NCBI RefSeq assembly: GCF_954871325.1
Contig: NC_088777.1
Coordinates: 21,987,366-22,051,365 of the forward strand
DNA from: Gordionus sp. m RMFG-2023
Lineage: Eukaryota; Nematomorpha; Gordioida; Chordodea; Parachordodidae
Direction: 5' to 3'
Length of the DNA stretch: 64,000 nucleotides
In this document: positions 1-10,988 of the stretch, one piece after another
Numbering within the stretch: the stretch's first letter is position 1
Layout of the letters: each line of letters opens with the position of its first letter
Translations under genes and position numbers: made by a program
The notes under the pieces: generated by a model
What the model was told of the DNA's origin: nothing
Databases searched by the model: none
What the model saw: only the letters and a program-made list of their open reading frames with translations

Positions 1-763
1 TTGAACTAGATAATAATATTTGGGTAGTAGATGAGTATTATAAAACCCCTCAGATTGGTTTGCATTAAATAGTACAATTTTGTTAACGAGGAAAAAGATA
101 AAATATCTAAATAAACTAAAACTTTTTATCTAGTTAAAAACCAAGTTGTTTAAATTTTTTTACTTTATTCCTTGTGGAGTTAAATATTTTAACCTAATCT
201 ATTTCAAACTATCCCAATGAATTTGTGATACTTACTACCCAAAACATTTTATCCTACCCAATACTAGAGAGTATAGAAAATTGTACTATCGATAAACTAC
301 TTTCCAATGTTTTGTAAGTTTTACACCCAAAATGTTTTATCCAAAAGTAAGTTAATAATTTTTTCTACTTTTTCCCTCATGGAGTGAAGAAAATTAGCAT
401 TATAAATTTCTCGAAATTATTTTAATATTGGTATGCTACCCAAATTTGTATTCTGTCTAAAACCAGATTTTTAAAAAAGTATTAGCTCCACCTTGCATTA
501 TAATTTATATCTAAATCAAATCCTTTTTTATATTTTTTTTGGTTATAAACTATAAAATCTGTTTATCAAATTGATAATAACTATTTTTAGATAAAGTTGA
601 CATAAATGATTATAAAATATTATTAATCTTACTATATTTATTTTAAAAATATTATTTTATTTTTTTAATTCATATTTCTATTTTATTGTATATTTATATT
701 AAAATTATTTGAAAAAAAATTATTATTCAAGATATTTAAAAATATATTTAACATTTTATAAGG
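1..763. other. AT-rich stretch without a gene
   Basis: No open frame or recognisable family on either strand. Two diverged blocks at roughly 150-275 and 320-455 share a plan: a T-rich lead, a TTCC/TCCCTCATGGAGT-like core and a TACCC end. This looks like an old duplicated non-coding repeat. Confidence 0.4.
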
Positions 764-1196
764 GGTTTGACTAAATTGCAAATACTAAGGTAAAAATATT
801 TGACATATTCTCTATTAATTGGAGTGAGATTCATTTCTTTTGATATGAATAACTTATAAAAAGTACTATAATAACATTTTAAATTACAATAATATAAAAT
901 GTATTTATAATTATTTTTAATTTAATTATACTAAAGGATTTAAACTCTTTATTATGAGATAAAAGGAAATACAACTATTAATGTCTATTCATTTATTATT
1001 GAATATATCTAAGAATATATTTTTTTATAAGTTATTTATAGAATAAGAAAATGAACCTCGCTCCAATTAAGAGAGATTATACAAAAATTTTTACCTAAGC
1101 ATTTGCAGTTTACTATGGCATTTGCAGTTTACTATGGCATTTGCAGTTTACTATGGCATTTGAAGTTTACCTTGGCATTTGTAGTTTAGTCAAACC
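764..1196. mobile_element. MITE with long terminal inverted repeats and a tandem run inside one end
   Basis: The left end begins GGTTTGACTAAATTGCAAAT and the reverse complement of the right end begins GGTTTGACTAAACTACAAAT. The inverted match continues inward through AATTGGAG(T/C)GAG and TTCATTT, giving arms of about 75 bp plus an AT-rich middle without an open frame. In the right arm a 19-20-bp unit, GCATTTGCAGTTTACTATG, is tandemly repeated about four to five times (1098-1190), so the arms are unequal. No convincing target duplication was found, so the superfamily is not assigned. Confidence 0.7.
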
Positions 1197-1435
1197 GAAA
1201 TTTAAATATATAATTATAATAATCCTCAAAAAACGTTAATCTAATTTAACCAATAGTGTTGTTTTAAAAAATATTTGTCCAATGATAATCATCATAGCAA
1301 TTTTAAGCCAGTAGTAATTCCCATGTGATTTATAATATGGTGAAGGTAAAATATTCTTTTTTCAACAAATTTTATTTAGATAATATTTTTAAAATATTTG
1401 TTGCTGAACAGCAAAGTAAACACTATTTATTTCAG
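1197..1435. other. AT-rich spacer
   Basis: No feature seen apart from a possible splice acceptor (TATTTATTTCAG) just before the transposase fragment that follows. Confidence 0.3.
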
Positions 1436-1569
1436 TATATCCAAAGAATAGGCAAACTATTTAAGATACTTAAGAACAGGCCTTAATTACTCTCAACTAT
1501 CATATAGTAGCAGAATAAATAAAATGCATTGCTACCATGATTTCAGAGGTGTGATGCTATATGAAAAAC
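1436..1569 (+). pseudogene. PIF/Harbinger transposase fragment, 5' part
   Basis: One frame reads YLRTGLNYSQLSYSSRIN with an in-frame stop just upstream. This matches the RYLATG...S.SYSFRIG helix region that precedes the first catalytic Asp in PIF/Harbinger (DDE_Tnp_4) transposases. The fragment stops exactly at the 5' LTR of the retrotransposon, and the matching downstream part of the same protein resumes at 11588. So one transposase copy was split by the LTR element. Rejoining the halves across one copy of the target duplication leaves a one-base frame slip. The assignment is by motif recall, not database search. Confidence 0.6.
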
Positions 1570-1790
1570 TGTCCCAGATGTTAAATTAAAGACGGAGAAA
1601 AATATTTTTTGTTTTAAAAAAAAATGTCAATAAATATTTATTTTATTTTGATTGTTAAAAATTCATATGTTGTTTTTATAATTTAAAAAGTATAATAATA
1701 ATTATTTTCTTGATTTGTGAAGATTAGAAAAATTTTGAATAAAAAATTATTTTGAAGTTATTTTTAAATTATTTTGGTAACTTTTACATA
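1570..1790 (+). repeat. 5' LTR
   Basis: It aligns nearly base for base with 11360-11587, apart from small indels in A/T runs. It begins TG. The end is placed by the 5-bp flanking duplication, but the A-rich junction leaves one or two bases of uncertainty (a CA end at 1788 is the alternative). Confidence 0.85.
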
Positions 1791-1792
1791 AA

Positions 1793-1810
1793 TGGTGCCG
1801 TGACCAGGAT
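1793..1810 (+). other. Primer-binding-site candidate
   Basis: TGGTGCCGTGACCAGGAT lies 2 bases after the 5' LTR. It has the TGG start expected from pairing with a tRNA 3' CCA end, and the GCCG.GAC core seen in many gypsy and BEL elements. The donor tRNA is not assigned. Confidence 0.65.
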
Positions 1811-1995
1811 CTGAATTTTAATTGGGAAAAATATCTGAATAGAGAAAAACAAAATTATAGGACGAGATTCCTAAAGAAGATCATTCGTATCCGGATTCAA
1901 GGTAAAAAATATTATTTGTTTAAATATATTTTTATACACAATGCAGTGGTCTAATTTAATGATAAAATTTTTATTATAAATATTTAAATGAGAAC

Positions 1996-2205
1996 ATGGT
2001 TTATTTTTTTAATAATACTCATAGGTATCCTACTTTTAATAAGATGCAAATTTATAAGAATAATATTTTTAGAGTATTTAATTCGAGTTTTGATAAATTG
2101 GATGTGACCAATTGTGTAGTTACAGCTTTAATTTTTTTCATCTTATATATTTCATTGATTTTTATTATACAATTAATTAAGATAATTAAGAAGAAATACA
2201 AATAA
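1996..2205 (+). CDS. Short ORF with one membrane segment in the retrotransposon leader
   Basis: A 69-residue frame lies between the primer-binding site and the gag zinc knuckles. Residues about 41-63 form a strongly hydrophobic stretch (VTALIFFILYISLIFIIQL) followed by the basic tail IKIIKKKYK, so a single membrane span with a positively charged end is predicted. No relative is recognised. A membrane segment is not expected in a gypsy gag, so this is either chance in AT-rich DNA (T-rich codons give Phe/Ile/Leu) or a small accessory frame. The start is the first in-frame ATG. Confidence 0.25.
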   Translation: MVYFFNNTHRYPTFNKMQIYKNNIFRVFNSSFDKLDVTNCVVTALIFFILYISLIFIIQLIKIIKKKYK

Positions 2206-2209
2206 AGTG

Positions 2210-2930
2210 AGTAAGTAAGATGATTTAAATATTGTGGATGTAAATTCTATGATATCTGTAAAATCTTTAGACTTTTCCGAAGATATAAAAAATACTTTAA
2301 ATTTGATATTTCTTGAATTTAGAAATTTGAATATCAAAAAATAAATAATTCCAGTGGGAATGAGAAGTCAAATACTAGTGAATACCTATTATTGGTAAAA
2401 GTATTATGATGTTGAAAGATATAATGATAGTTTTAAATCATTTATGAGTGAAATTAAAAAGCAAATATCTGATATTGTGATTGATAAACCTGAGAAGATT
2501 ATATGAAAATGAATCCGTAATTCCAATTGATATCAAAGAAATTAGAGAAAGTTTAAAAAATATTTCTAGAGATATAGATACACTTAGAAATAAAAACAAT
2601 AGTTTCAGTGAAAATTGTGATATTTGTGGCCGAAAAGGTCATAGTGGGAAATTGTTTTTCGCTTGATCGAAAAGTTAATGAAAATGTAAGTGTAAAACTG
2701 ATAAAAATGATATAATTTGTCATCGATGTGGTTTCTCAGGTCATATAAAGAGAAATTGCATGGTGAAAGAAGTAAATTTTAAAGATGGTTTTCAGTATTG
2801 AAAAATCCAGTGGTTGGTATTATAAAAGATCCTATTATTTCAAGTGAAAAAGATGTGGGTAAAAAGGATAATGACCGAATGTGTTTCAATCGTGAGAAGA
2901 TGGGTCATGTTGCTATGAATTGTGTCAATC
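2210..2930 (+). pseudogene. Degenerate gag with zinc knuckles
   Basis: Three CCHC-like units are readable in broken frames. The first, CDICGRKGHSGKLFF, lacks the last Cys (about 2624-2662). The second is intact, C-x2-C-x4-H-x4-C, reading CHRCGFSGHIKRNC at 2718-2759. The third, CFNREKMGHVAMNC, has the second Cys replaced (about 2881-2921). Upstream only a short 61-residue frame (2481-2666) is open, and no capsid signature is recognised. Stops separate the segments. The knuckles place this as the nucleocapsid end of gag, directly before the protease. Confidence 0.65.
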
Positions 2931-3197
2931 CATGAGTGGATTGCAGTGAATGTTTGAGAGAGAATGATATAAAATTTGAAAAATCATATATTAATAATAA
3001 AATTTTTAATATATATATAATGTTAAAAATAATTCTGATATATTTAATAAAAAAATTATTGATATTCAGAGGCCATTAAATTCAGAGTTGAATTTAGGCA
3101 TGAATATTAATGATAATTCAAATATAATGAATATAATTCAGCTGATTAGAATGAATAAAATTTTAATGACTGAGAGAATCAGTGTACATGTCCTCGT

Positions 3198-3731
3198 GTG
3201 AATATAAAATTTGATAGACAAAATATAGAAATCTTGTTTGACACTGGGGCAAGCATTTCAATAATGTCTAGAGCGAATTATTATAAATATTGGCCTGAGG
3301 GTACACTGGAGAAAGAATCATTGTGTGTTAGAAAATTTGCTGGGTCTGAAATTTTGGTTTTGGGTAAAACTAAATTGGGAGTGATTTTAAATAATATAAC
3401 AATTTTTCTTGATTTATGGGTGGTAGAAAAAAATGTTGAAACCATTATGGGTTGGGATTGGATTACTAAAATTGGTCCCCTAAACAATTATTGGAATATT
3501 TTTACAACAAATAGTGATTTGACATTAAAAAATACTAAATGCAAAATTATGACTGATAATGTCAGAAATAAAATTCATGAAATAAAAATAGCAGATTTAA
3601 TAAAAGAGGAAGTGAATCCCCTTATTAATTCTGATATGTGTGATATTTCAGATAAATTAATGGTTAAATCGGACAGTTTTAAAAATAAAATTGTAATTAA
3701 GGAGAATCAAATTGTTGTTAGAAGTTATTAA
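3198..3731 (+). pseudogene. Retropepsin-type protease region
   Basis: A 177-residue open frame carries FDTGASISIMS near residues 15-25, the catalytic D-[ST]-G loop of retroviral-type aspartic proteases, and MGWDWITKIGPL near residues 80-91, the conserved C-terminal W-D/I segment of Ty3/gypsy proteases. The first ATG is not necessarily the real start, since in this family the protease is released from a gag-pol polyprotein. It is followed in a shifted frame by the reverse transcriptase. This segment itself is unbroken; it is called a pseudogene because the polyprotein is not continuous on either side. Confidence 0.75.
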
Positions 3732-3735
3732 ATTG

Positions 3736-4690
3736 AAGAGAATGTGTCAAGATATATCTATTTTAATGAAGAAATATGATATAATCTTTAAAGACAATTT
3801 GGGAGGTCTTAATGATTATAAAGTTGATGTGAAATTAAAAGAGATATTTTCACCCATTTTTTAGCATGTCGACGAGTTCCTTTTGAGTGGAAAAAGGAAA
3901 TTAAAGACGAATTGGACCGTTGGGTCATGGCATTATTATTTCGGTGGAATATAGTGAATGGGCGACACCATTAGTTCCAGTGAAATAGCTAATGGAAATT
4001 TGAGGCTTAGTGCTGATTTTAGAGTAACTTTAAAGAGGTGGGTTGTTGAATTTAAATATCCATTGCCGGGAATTGAATAAATTTTGGCTAATTTAAAAGG
4101 TGCGAAATATTTTTCCAAAGTTGATTTTTCTTCAGCTTATTTACAGTTACCTTTGAAGGAGGAAATTCAAAGTTGTTAACGATAAGTACCCCTAAAGGAT
4201 TATTTGCATTTTGCAGGTTACTGTTTGGATTAAGTGTGTCAGCACCTATTTTCCAACGTACCATGGCATCTGTTTTCCAGGGGCTAGTAGGTGTATTTTA
4301 TTATATGGATGACGTGTTGATAATTGGAGTGACGCCAGAACAACATAATAAACGTCTTGAAGAAGTTTTCAAGAGAATTCGTGATAAGGACTTGAGGGGT
4401 AGCAAGGAAAGTGTTCTTGGTATAACTGAAATAGTGTATTTAGGTCATCAAATTAATGAGGTTGAAGTGAAACCTCTTGATAAAAATTTTAAAAATATAT
4501 TTAATATAAATCAGCCAAGTAATAAAGCTGAGGTACAATCTTTTTTGGGCATGGTAAATTATTATCATCGTTTTGTGGATAATCTCCATTGTACGATTTA
4601 TTAAAGAAAGGGGTTCATTTTGAGTGAAAATTTGAACAACAAAATGCTTTTGAAATTTTGAAAAGGAAAATTGGTGAAGAACCGATTTTA
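3736..4690 (+). pseudogene. Ty3/gypsy reverse transcriptase, broken
   Basis: Collinear RT motifs are spread over several frames. RRVPFEWKKEI lies near 3870-3905. ADFRVTLKRW lies near 4013-4042 and KVDFSSAYLQLPL near 4120-4158 (motif A with the first catalytic Asp). From 4173 a 143-residue open frame carries FGLSVSAPIFQRTM and the catalytic YMDD box near 4303-4315, then FLGMVNYYHRF at the thumb. In-frame stops (for example near 4078) and frame slips (about 3930 and 4170) rule out a working protein. Confidence 0.8.
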
Positions 4691-4692
4691 GT

Positions 4693-5331
4693 ATGTTTAA
4701 TAATGATTTAGAAATAATTTTAGCCGTAGATGAATCTAAAAAGCGTATTGGAGGTGCATTATTACATATAATTGATGGTTTAGAAAGACCAATTATTTTT
4801 TTTTCAAGAATTTTAAATGAAAAAACTAGGTATTCTGTTATTGAACAAGAAGCCTTAGCGGTTATTTTTGGATTAACTAAGTGTCGTGAATATTTGATTG
4901 GTAAAAAATTTGTGATTTATAGTGATCATAAACCATTGATTCATTTGTTTAAAAATGATTACAAAGAATTAATGATGTCCCCGAGATTACAACGTTGATT
5001 GTTGCTTGTGGGAAGTTTTAATGTGGAAATTAAATATCGGCGAGAGAAAGAAAATAATTTGCCAGATGTTTTGTCTAGATTAGGATCGGATTGTGCAGAT
5101 CCTGAAATAATTGACAATATAATTTTAGATAGGGTGGATGCATTAGTGTGTAATTTATCATATATCTTAAAGGGAGGTCCTACAACTTGGGAAGATCTTA
5201 AATTAAATACTTTGAGAGACAAAGATTTAAGTCATTTGAAATTGTGTTTAATGGGGAGAAAACATTGGAAAAATATAATAAAATGCAAAAATGATTGTAA
5301 AATGCGTGGAAATCGTGCTGTTGGAAATTGA
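4693..5331 (+). pseudogene. RNase H and connection region of pol
   Basis: The open frame 4693-4998 shows the gypsy RNase H series: LAVDESKKRIGGALLH with the first catalytic Asp, PIIFFSRIL, the helix YSVIEQEALAVIFGL with the catalytic Glu, and VIYSDHKPLIHLF with a second Asp. A single TGA at 4996-4998 interrupts it. The next frame (4999-5331) continues with VEIKYRREKENNLPDVLSR, the usual H/R..G..N..AD.LSR end of this domain, then the linker to integrase. Confidence 0.8.
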
Positions 5332-5788
5332 AAAAATTACAAATAAATGTGTTCCATGTAATACCTGATCCCCAATGCTCCGTAAAGAAATGGGAGGTAT
5401 ATGCCAAAGTCAAATCAACCTTGGGAAAGGGTTCGCATTGATTTTTTTGATTTGGATAAAAAAACATATTTTTTAATTGTGGATTCATATTCTAAGTGGA
5501 TTGAATATGAAGAAGTTCATGGGTTAACAACCAAAGTTGTTATTAAAATATTACAAAAATTGTGGTCTAAATTTGGGATTCCTAAAACCATTGTGTCCGA
5601 TGGAGGTCCAGCGTTTATAAGTAAATATTTTAGACATTTTTGTACTTCATTGCAAATAAAACATGTGTTGACTCCGCCATATCATCCTAGCTCAAATGGT
5701 CAGGCTGAAAGAATGGTAGCCATAGTAAAAAATTGGATTAAAAAGGCCAAACTAGAAAAAAATGAAATTTGAATGGCTCAGTTGTATT
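5332..5788 (+). pseudogene. Integrase N-terminal relic and catalytic core, cut by a hAT insertion
   Basis: The core frame 5401-5772 has RIDFFDLDKKTYFLIVDSYS with the first catalytic Asp, then SDGGPAF and NGQAERM. Exactly 35 residues lie between the second Asp and the Glu, the D35E spacing of retroviral-type integrases. The HHCC zinc-binding domain upstream is nearly gone: only a possible CxxC remains near 5352-5363 and the expected histidine pair and following helix are missing, which suggests an internal deletion. The protein is then cut at 5789-5796, the target duplication of the hAT element, and its C-terminal part resumes after 9798. Confidence 0.8.
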
Positions 5789-6209
5789 ATAATAATCAGG
5801 GTTTCGAACCGTTTAGTATAACGGTTCGGTTCGTTCCGGTTTTTAGTTTAAAATTTTATAAAGGTTTTGTTCCATTTCGGTTTTTTAAAAAAAAATCATA
5901 TCGGTTCGGTTCCGGATTTTATAAATTTAATTTAAAAAAAAATTAATCATTAACCATGCATATATTAATTTTAGAGAAAAATCTTTTTAGTTTATAATTT
6001 CTTATTTAATTTATCCATGATAATCTAATAGATATTTTTATTAAACTTAGTAAATATAAATTAGACAAATTAATTTTTTTTATTTCATAAATAAATAAGA
6101 TAAAAACAAACATGAGTAAATACAATGATGAATAAAATAACACATAAATATAATAAAAGGTATACTATTTATGTTTAAAAAGAGAATTAGAACGGATGAC
6201 TAAAATATT

Positions 6210-8066
6210 TTATAATATTTCAGGATTTAATTTAGTTCCCTGCGCAGAGAGTATAAACTTAAGGCTAGAAAATGCTCTTTCTACGGATACCTGCATAACT
6301 GGAACTGCTAGCACATTTATAGCTAACTTATAAAGTTCTGGCATACTATTCTTTACATTTTCCCAACAATTCAAAAGATTAGTATCTTTTTCTAATCTCT
6401 CTATATTATCAAATGAACAAATTATATATTCTATTATTATACATTTATTATAATTTTCTATGCCCTGAGAATTATTCTTATTAAGACTTTTATGCGACTT
6501 TAATAATTCAAAATCATCATCTAAATTATCCTTCGAATACGAACACGTAGGCATAGTATTTAGAATTTCAATATTCTGATTATTTAGATTTTGTATCAAG
6601 TTCCAAGTTTTACAAAGATGTTTTCTGGCGATCTCTCTTTCTTCAAAAGTTAAAAATACATTATATCTAGGGTCGAGATAAATAGCAGAGCAAAAAACTT
6701 CATTTTTGAAATTTATTTCTCGTGCTTTCATCGTAGAAACTAAAAGTCTGGCAAATGGAGTGTCTACTTTCGTTTGCATGAGACATTTGATCCACGAAAC
6801 ATAAAAATCGCCCATTGTCAATTGTTCACTTTGTAAATATTTTGTCAAAACATAAGCTGGATATAAAGCTTTTATTATGTCACTAATTATTTTCCATTCA
6901 TTCTCTGATATTTTTCGCGATCGCTTTGAAGCGATATTTCTTGGCAAAAGCTTTTTAACTCTAGTAATCTCTCCAACATTAAATAGATAGAGTTCCATCT
7001 TGTGCAACAATCTATTAGTGGTTTTTTCAAATTTAATTTTGAGAGAATAGCCATTGTTGTCTGATTTCTTATTTTTTTGCAGATGTTTCTTGCTTTATTT
7101 ATAATGACAATTTCATTTGAATTTTTAATGCAATCATTAATTGCTAATTGAAATGTATGTGAAGCACATCTAATACCTATTAATATGGATCTGGCATTTG
7201 ATGCAAGATTAATATTTTCAATATTAAAAGGTTCTTTATTTTCATCATGAATTATATCATTATTATTTAAATCATCATTATTATTTAAATCATCATTATC
7301 TATATCATTATTATTTAAATCATCATTAAAATAATCGTTAAGGTCATCATCTTCATAATCTTCTTCATTGTGTAGTATTAATAGCTTAATTAACTTAATC
7401 ATATTTGCTGCATTATCGGTGGTTATTGTGTAAATCTGCTCAATTTTTATTTCATATTCTTTTAGAACATCTAGAATAATTTTTTTAAGATATTCTGATG
7501 TGTGTCGTTCTTTAATCACTTTCATGCATAGAGTCCTTAATTTTATTTTTCCGTTATTTATAAATTGAATATTGATCCCCAATATGGACCTATCATATCT
7601 AGTTGCTATATCTAATTTTAACGAAATAAGTTTTTGATATACTTCCTTTTTTATATTTCCCGATAAATCTAACGCCATTTTTTTAATATTATTGCGTATA
7701 TTTTCCGAATTGATAGTTAAATTTCCACCCAATCCTATAATTATTGGATCTATAATATTTCGAAATGCTTTGTCGTCATATATTTTATTGGCCTACCGTG
7801 AACTGTTATTAGCTCGGTGCAGGAGCGGATTAAAGTTTCTTTATTTATATTGATTTGTATTGTAGTAGTGTTGGACTTAAAAGCATCTTGGATTGTATTA
7901 TACTGGTTTGCAGTTTTCGTTATTTGAATTTTTTTAATAGTCAAATTTTTTTCTTAATAATTTGAATTCCCTATTGTGGAATCTTTCTATATGTCATTCA
8001 AGATTTGCAGCATGGTCCCCAGTTAAGACCTTACCACAATCTTCTATTTTACAAAGAGATTGATTT
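6210..8066 (-). pseudogene. hAT transposase, broken
   Basis: The reading order on the minus strand is as follows. A BED zinc finger lies near 8060-7960 (C-x4-C, H-x4-H pattern around GDHAANLE and HIERFH), with a TGA at 7994-7996 inside it. Next is a 64-residue piece (7944-7750), then a 281-residue frame (7732-6887) with TTDNAANMIKL and CTRWNSIYLML, both typical of the hAT catalytic region. After a frame shift, a 266-residue frame (7010-6210) ends in the hATC dimerisation motif VPVMQVSVERAFS. Residues about 123-160 of the 281-residue frame are a D/N-rich repeat of DDLNNN units, probably a local expansion. The whole protein would be near the 600-700 residues usual for the family. Confidence 0.9.
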
Positions 8067-8196
8067 TTTATGATATCTAATTTAAAATAGGAATGCACAG
8101 GATTTGACTTTTCCCGAACCATTTAATAGATAACTAAAAAGCTATATGATGATAGATGAAAATCTTTTATTATATAAATAGAATAAATAAAAAAGC

Positions 8197-9276
8197 TTAA
8201 TAGAAACAATTTTACCTTCATTTTTATTTTTTTAAATAACTTGGATTATAGAATTTAAATGACAATAAATAAAATGGTCAGCAATAAATATTTTAATGAT
8301 ATAATAATTTTTTATTTATAAAAATCATATTTTTTTTAAATTCAGAATTCTAATATTTATTATTAAAATAATATGTTAGTTAGAATTTACCATTATCATA
8401 TATGCAAAATAAAAAAAAATATGGTTAAAGAATGGCATTTGTAATGAATATTTTTCTAAATCTGTATTTTTAAATAATAAAAATCTTACTATAAATCTTC
8501 AGTTTAAATAAGTTAACTAACATTGCATTAAATTATTTTATACTTTTATTTATTTGTGTTTTATATTAAATAGACTTACATTTAAAAATAGGAATTACAT
8601 TTTGATGTTAAACTAAATATAACTAGTATAGTTTAATTCAAATTACCCACTCTGATATATTCTATATAAACTAAGATAAACTTTTTTTGAATATATCAAT
8701 TAATAAGAAATTATTGTAAAACAATATTATATAAAAATTGGTCAGTACTTTATTTCTATTAGATGTTAATATAATATGACAGAATAGGTAATTTAAGTTA
8801 AACTATAGTATTTATATATAGTTTAACATCAAAATGTAATTCATATTTTTAATTCACTGTAAGCTTATTTAAATATGAAACACATTAATAAATAAATAAA
8901 AGTATAAAAATAATTTAACGCAATGTTAATTAACTTATTTAAACAGAAGATTTATAGTAAGATTTTTATTATTTAAAAATACAGATTTAGAAAAATATTC
9001 ATTACAAATGCCATTCTTTAATCATATTTTTTTATTTTGCATATATGATAATGGTAAATGCTAACTAACATATTATAATAATAAATAATTTATAATATTA
9101 GAATTCTGAATTTAAAAAAAACAATGATTATAAATAAAAAATTATTATATTATTAAAATATTGCTGACTATTTTATTTATTGTCATTTAAATTCTATGAT
9201 CCAAGTTTTTATAATGAGATAAAAAATAAACCATATAATATAAAAATGAATGTAAAAGGTACGTGATTTCTATTAG
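8197..9276. repeat. Large fold-back inverted repeat inside the hAT element
   Basis: The left arm, about 8197-8657, is the reverse complement of the right arm, about 8776-9276, with only scattered differences and small gaps along some 450 bp. About 120 bp of AT-rich sequence forms the loop. Matched landmarks include AACTTGGAT near 8236 with ATCCAAGTT near 9200, GGCATTTGTAATGAATATT near 8433 with its complement near 8996, and ATTACATTTTGATGTTAAAC near 8593 with its complement near 8823. No open frame is present. The loop and the outer right edge both carry TTTCTATTAGATGTTA. It may be a fold-back element inserted in the hAT or a product of inverted duplication. Confidence 0.85.
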
Positions 9277-9806
9277 ATGTTATTTATTAATAATAGAATT
9301 ATATAATTTTTTCCTAATTATTAGCAGGTATTATTCTAAAAGCTTATTAATATCTTATATATAAATTTGTTAATTTAGCCAAGAATAATTATGTCTAATT
9401 TTAAGATATCTTATCTAATTAACAGATAAAATGTCTAATCTCTTATAAATTAAGTATTTAAAGAAAAAACAACAAACCTGGTATTATTTGATATATAATG
9501 TTGATAATATAAAAATATTTAATTTGATATATAATGTTGATAATATAGAAATATTTAATTTGAAAAGAAATCACCAATTTAAAAAATGCCCCCAAGGAAA
9601 TATAAAATTTTAAATTTAGGTTAATAATTTAAAATTAATTATTTTTAAAACCGTTTTAAACCTGTTTAAACCGGTTCAAAATATTTATAACGCTTCGGTT
9701 CGCTCTTTTAATATTTTCTTCATAACGGTTCGGTTAAGGTTACGGTTCAGAAAATCATAACGGTTCATTCCGGTTTTGCGGTTCGGTTCGAACCCCTGAT
9801 AATAAT

Positions 9807-10079
9807 TCTAAAAATAAGGAGGGTTTTACTCCTGTGGAATTGTTTTTGGGTCGAAGGACCAGATTACCTTTAGATTTTCTTAAATCAAAGGGAAGTGTTA
9901 TTAAATTACCCTGTGAAAAAAAGAATATAAAGTTTCTTGTGCGACAAATTATATGGGTTCGAGTATTCGAGAATAAGGAAAAGAAATGGGAAAAGGGTTG
10001 TATATTAGAAAATTTAGAAAATAAATTGAATTGTGTGGAATTTGTGGACGGAATGAAATCTGACATAACGATCAATTGA
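9807..10079 (+). pseudogene. Integrase C-terminal region of the split retrotransposon
   Basis: The frame 9834-10079 begins MELFLGRRTRLPLDFL, the LLMGRRLRTPLDLL-like segment just after the gypsy integrase core. It ends with VRVFENKEKKWEKGCI, resembling the basic C-terminal domain with its W-x-x-G strand. It is the continuation of the core interrupted by the hAT element, since the sequence around the duplicated 8-mer joins it to 5788. The element's coding part ends at 10079. Confidence 0.75.
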
Positions 10080-10188
10080 GAATACGTAGATAAGGATCTA
10101 CTAAATATTCTCAAATTGATGTATAATTATAATTATGGGAACCTGACAATTGAGAATACGTAGATGAAGATCTACTAAATATTCTCAA
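10073..10188. repeat. Direct repeat pair after pol
   Basis: A 42-bp unit beginning CAATTGAGAATACGTAGAT occurs at 10073-10114 and 10147-10188 with two differences. The unit is itself imperfectly palindromic: TGAGAATACGTAGAT at one side and ATCTACTAAATATTCTCA at the other, so each copy could form a hairpin. The first copy overlaps the end of the integrase frame. Confidence 0.8.
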
Positions 10189-10988
10189 GTTTAAAATTTT
10201 CCTTACTTAATTAATTGCTCTTACTCAGTTAATGATTTAATTTTTATTTAAATACTGATAATTTGTGATTTATTATCTTACTGACTATTTTTTTAGTCTT
10301 ATCCAACATACCGAATTAGTGGATAAAAAATAAATAAATTTAGTGAAAAGATTTATTATTGTAAAAAAAAAATTTTTTTAGTGAAAATATTGAGAGGACA
10401 ATGAACAAAATTTCAGGCATAATTTATATTGTAAACTTAATGAAGTGATATTCCTGAAATATGTCTTTTTAATTTTAACTTAATTTTTGTAATTTTGATA
10501 AGATCAACAATGTGAAAGAATAAATTAAATTTACCACATATGTTAATTGAAGCGATATGTATATTATTTTTTTCCTTTATAAAAAAATGGAATGTGATGT
10601 GATGATATTCCATGTTAATAGTTTTAATAGTTATAATTATAAATTTATATTTTTTTAACCCTTCTTCACATCTTTATATTTTTTTGTGTAGTTCATACTT
10701 ATTCGTTTTATATAATTGAAAATTAAAGAAAAAAATAATAATTGTGAAATTTAAAAAAAAATTTCGCAGTGTTGTTTGATTTAAATTTACAACAAAATAA
10801 ATTGTCATTGGCTTATAAAGGATTATTAGACATTATTATTTTAATTATTGTATGTAATTTTCTTTATTGTATTGACCTATTAAAGTAAAAGGATTGATTA
10901 ATCAAAATTATACGAGTATATGTATTATGAAACACTTGTAAAACAAATTATATTAATTATTTAATATAAATACATGTACTTTAACTAG

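Larger units (their letters stand above)
5797..9798 (-). mobile_element. hAT element inserted in the retrotransposon integrase
   Basis: The terminal inverted repeats are CAGGGTTTCGAACCG (left) and CAGGGGTTCGAACCG (right, reverse complement), flanked by a perfect 8-bp duplication ATAATAAT at 5789-5796 and 9799-9806. Both ends carry repeated (C)GGTTCGG/GAACCG motifs over about 120 bp, as expected of subterminal transposase-binding sites. A broken hAT transposase lies on the minus strand (6210-8066). The rest of the interior is largely a fold-back repeat (8197-9276). At 4.0 kb it is about the usual length of an autonomous hAT element. Confidence 0.95.

Noticed and set aside
9755-10114. 119-residue minus-strand frame
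   Set aside because: Antisense of the gypsy integrase C-terminal region and the hAT terminal repeat; the plus strand carries recognisable motifs.
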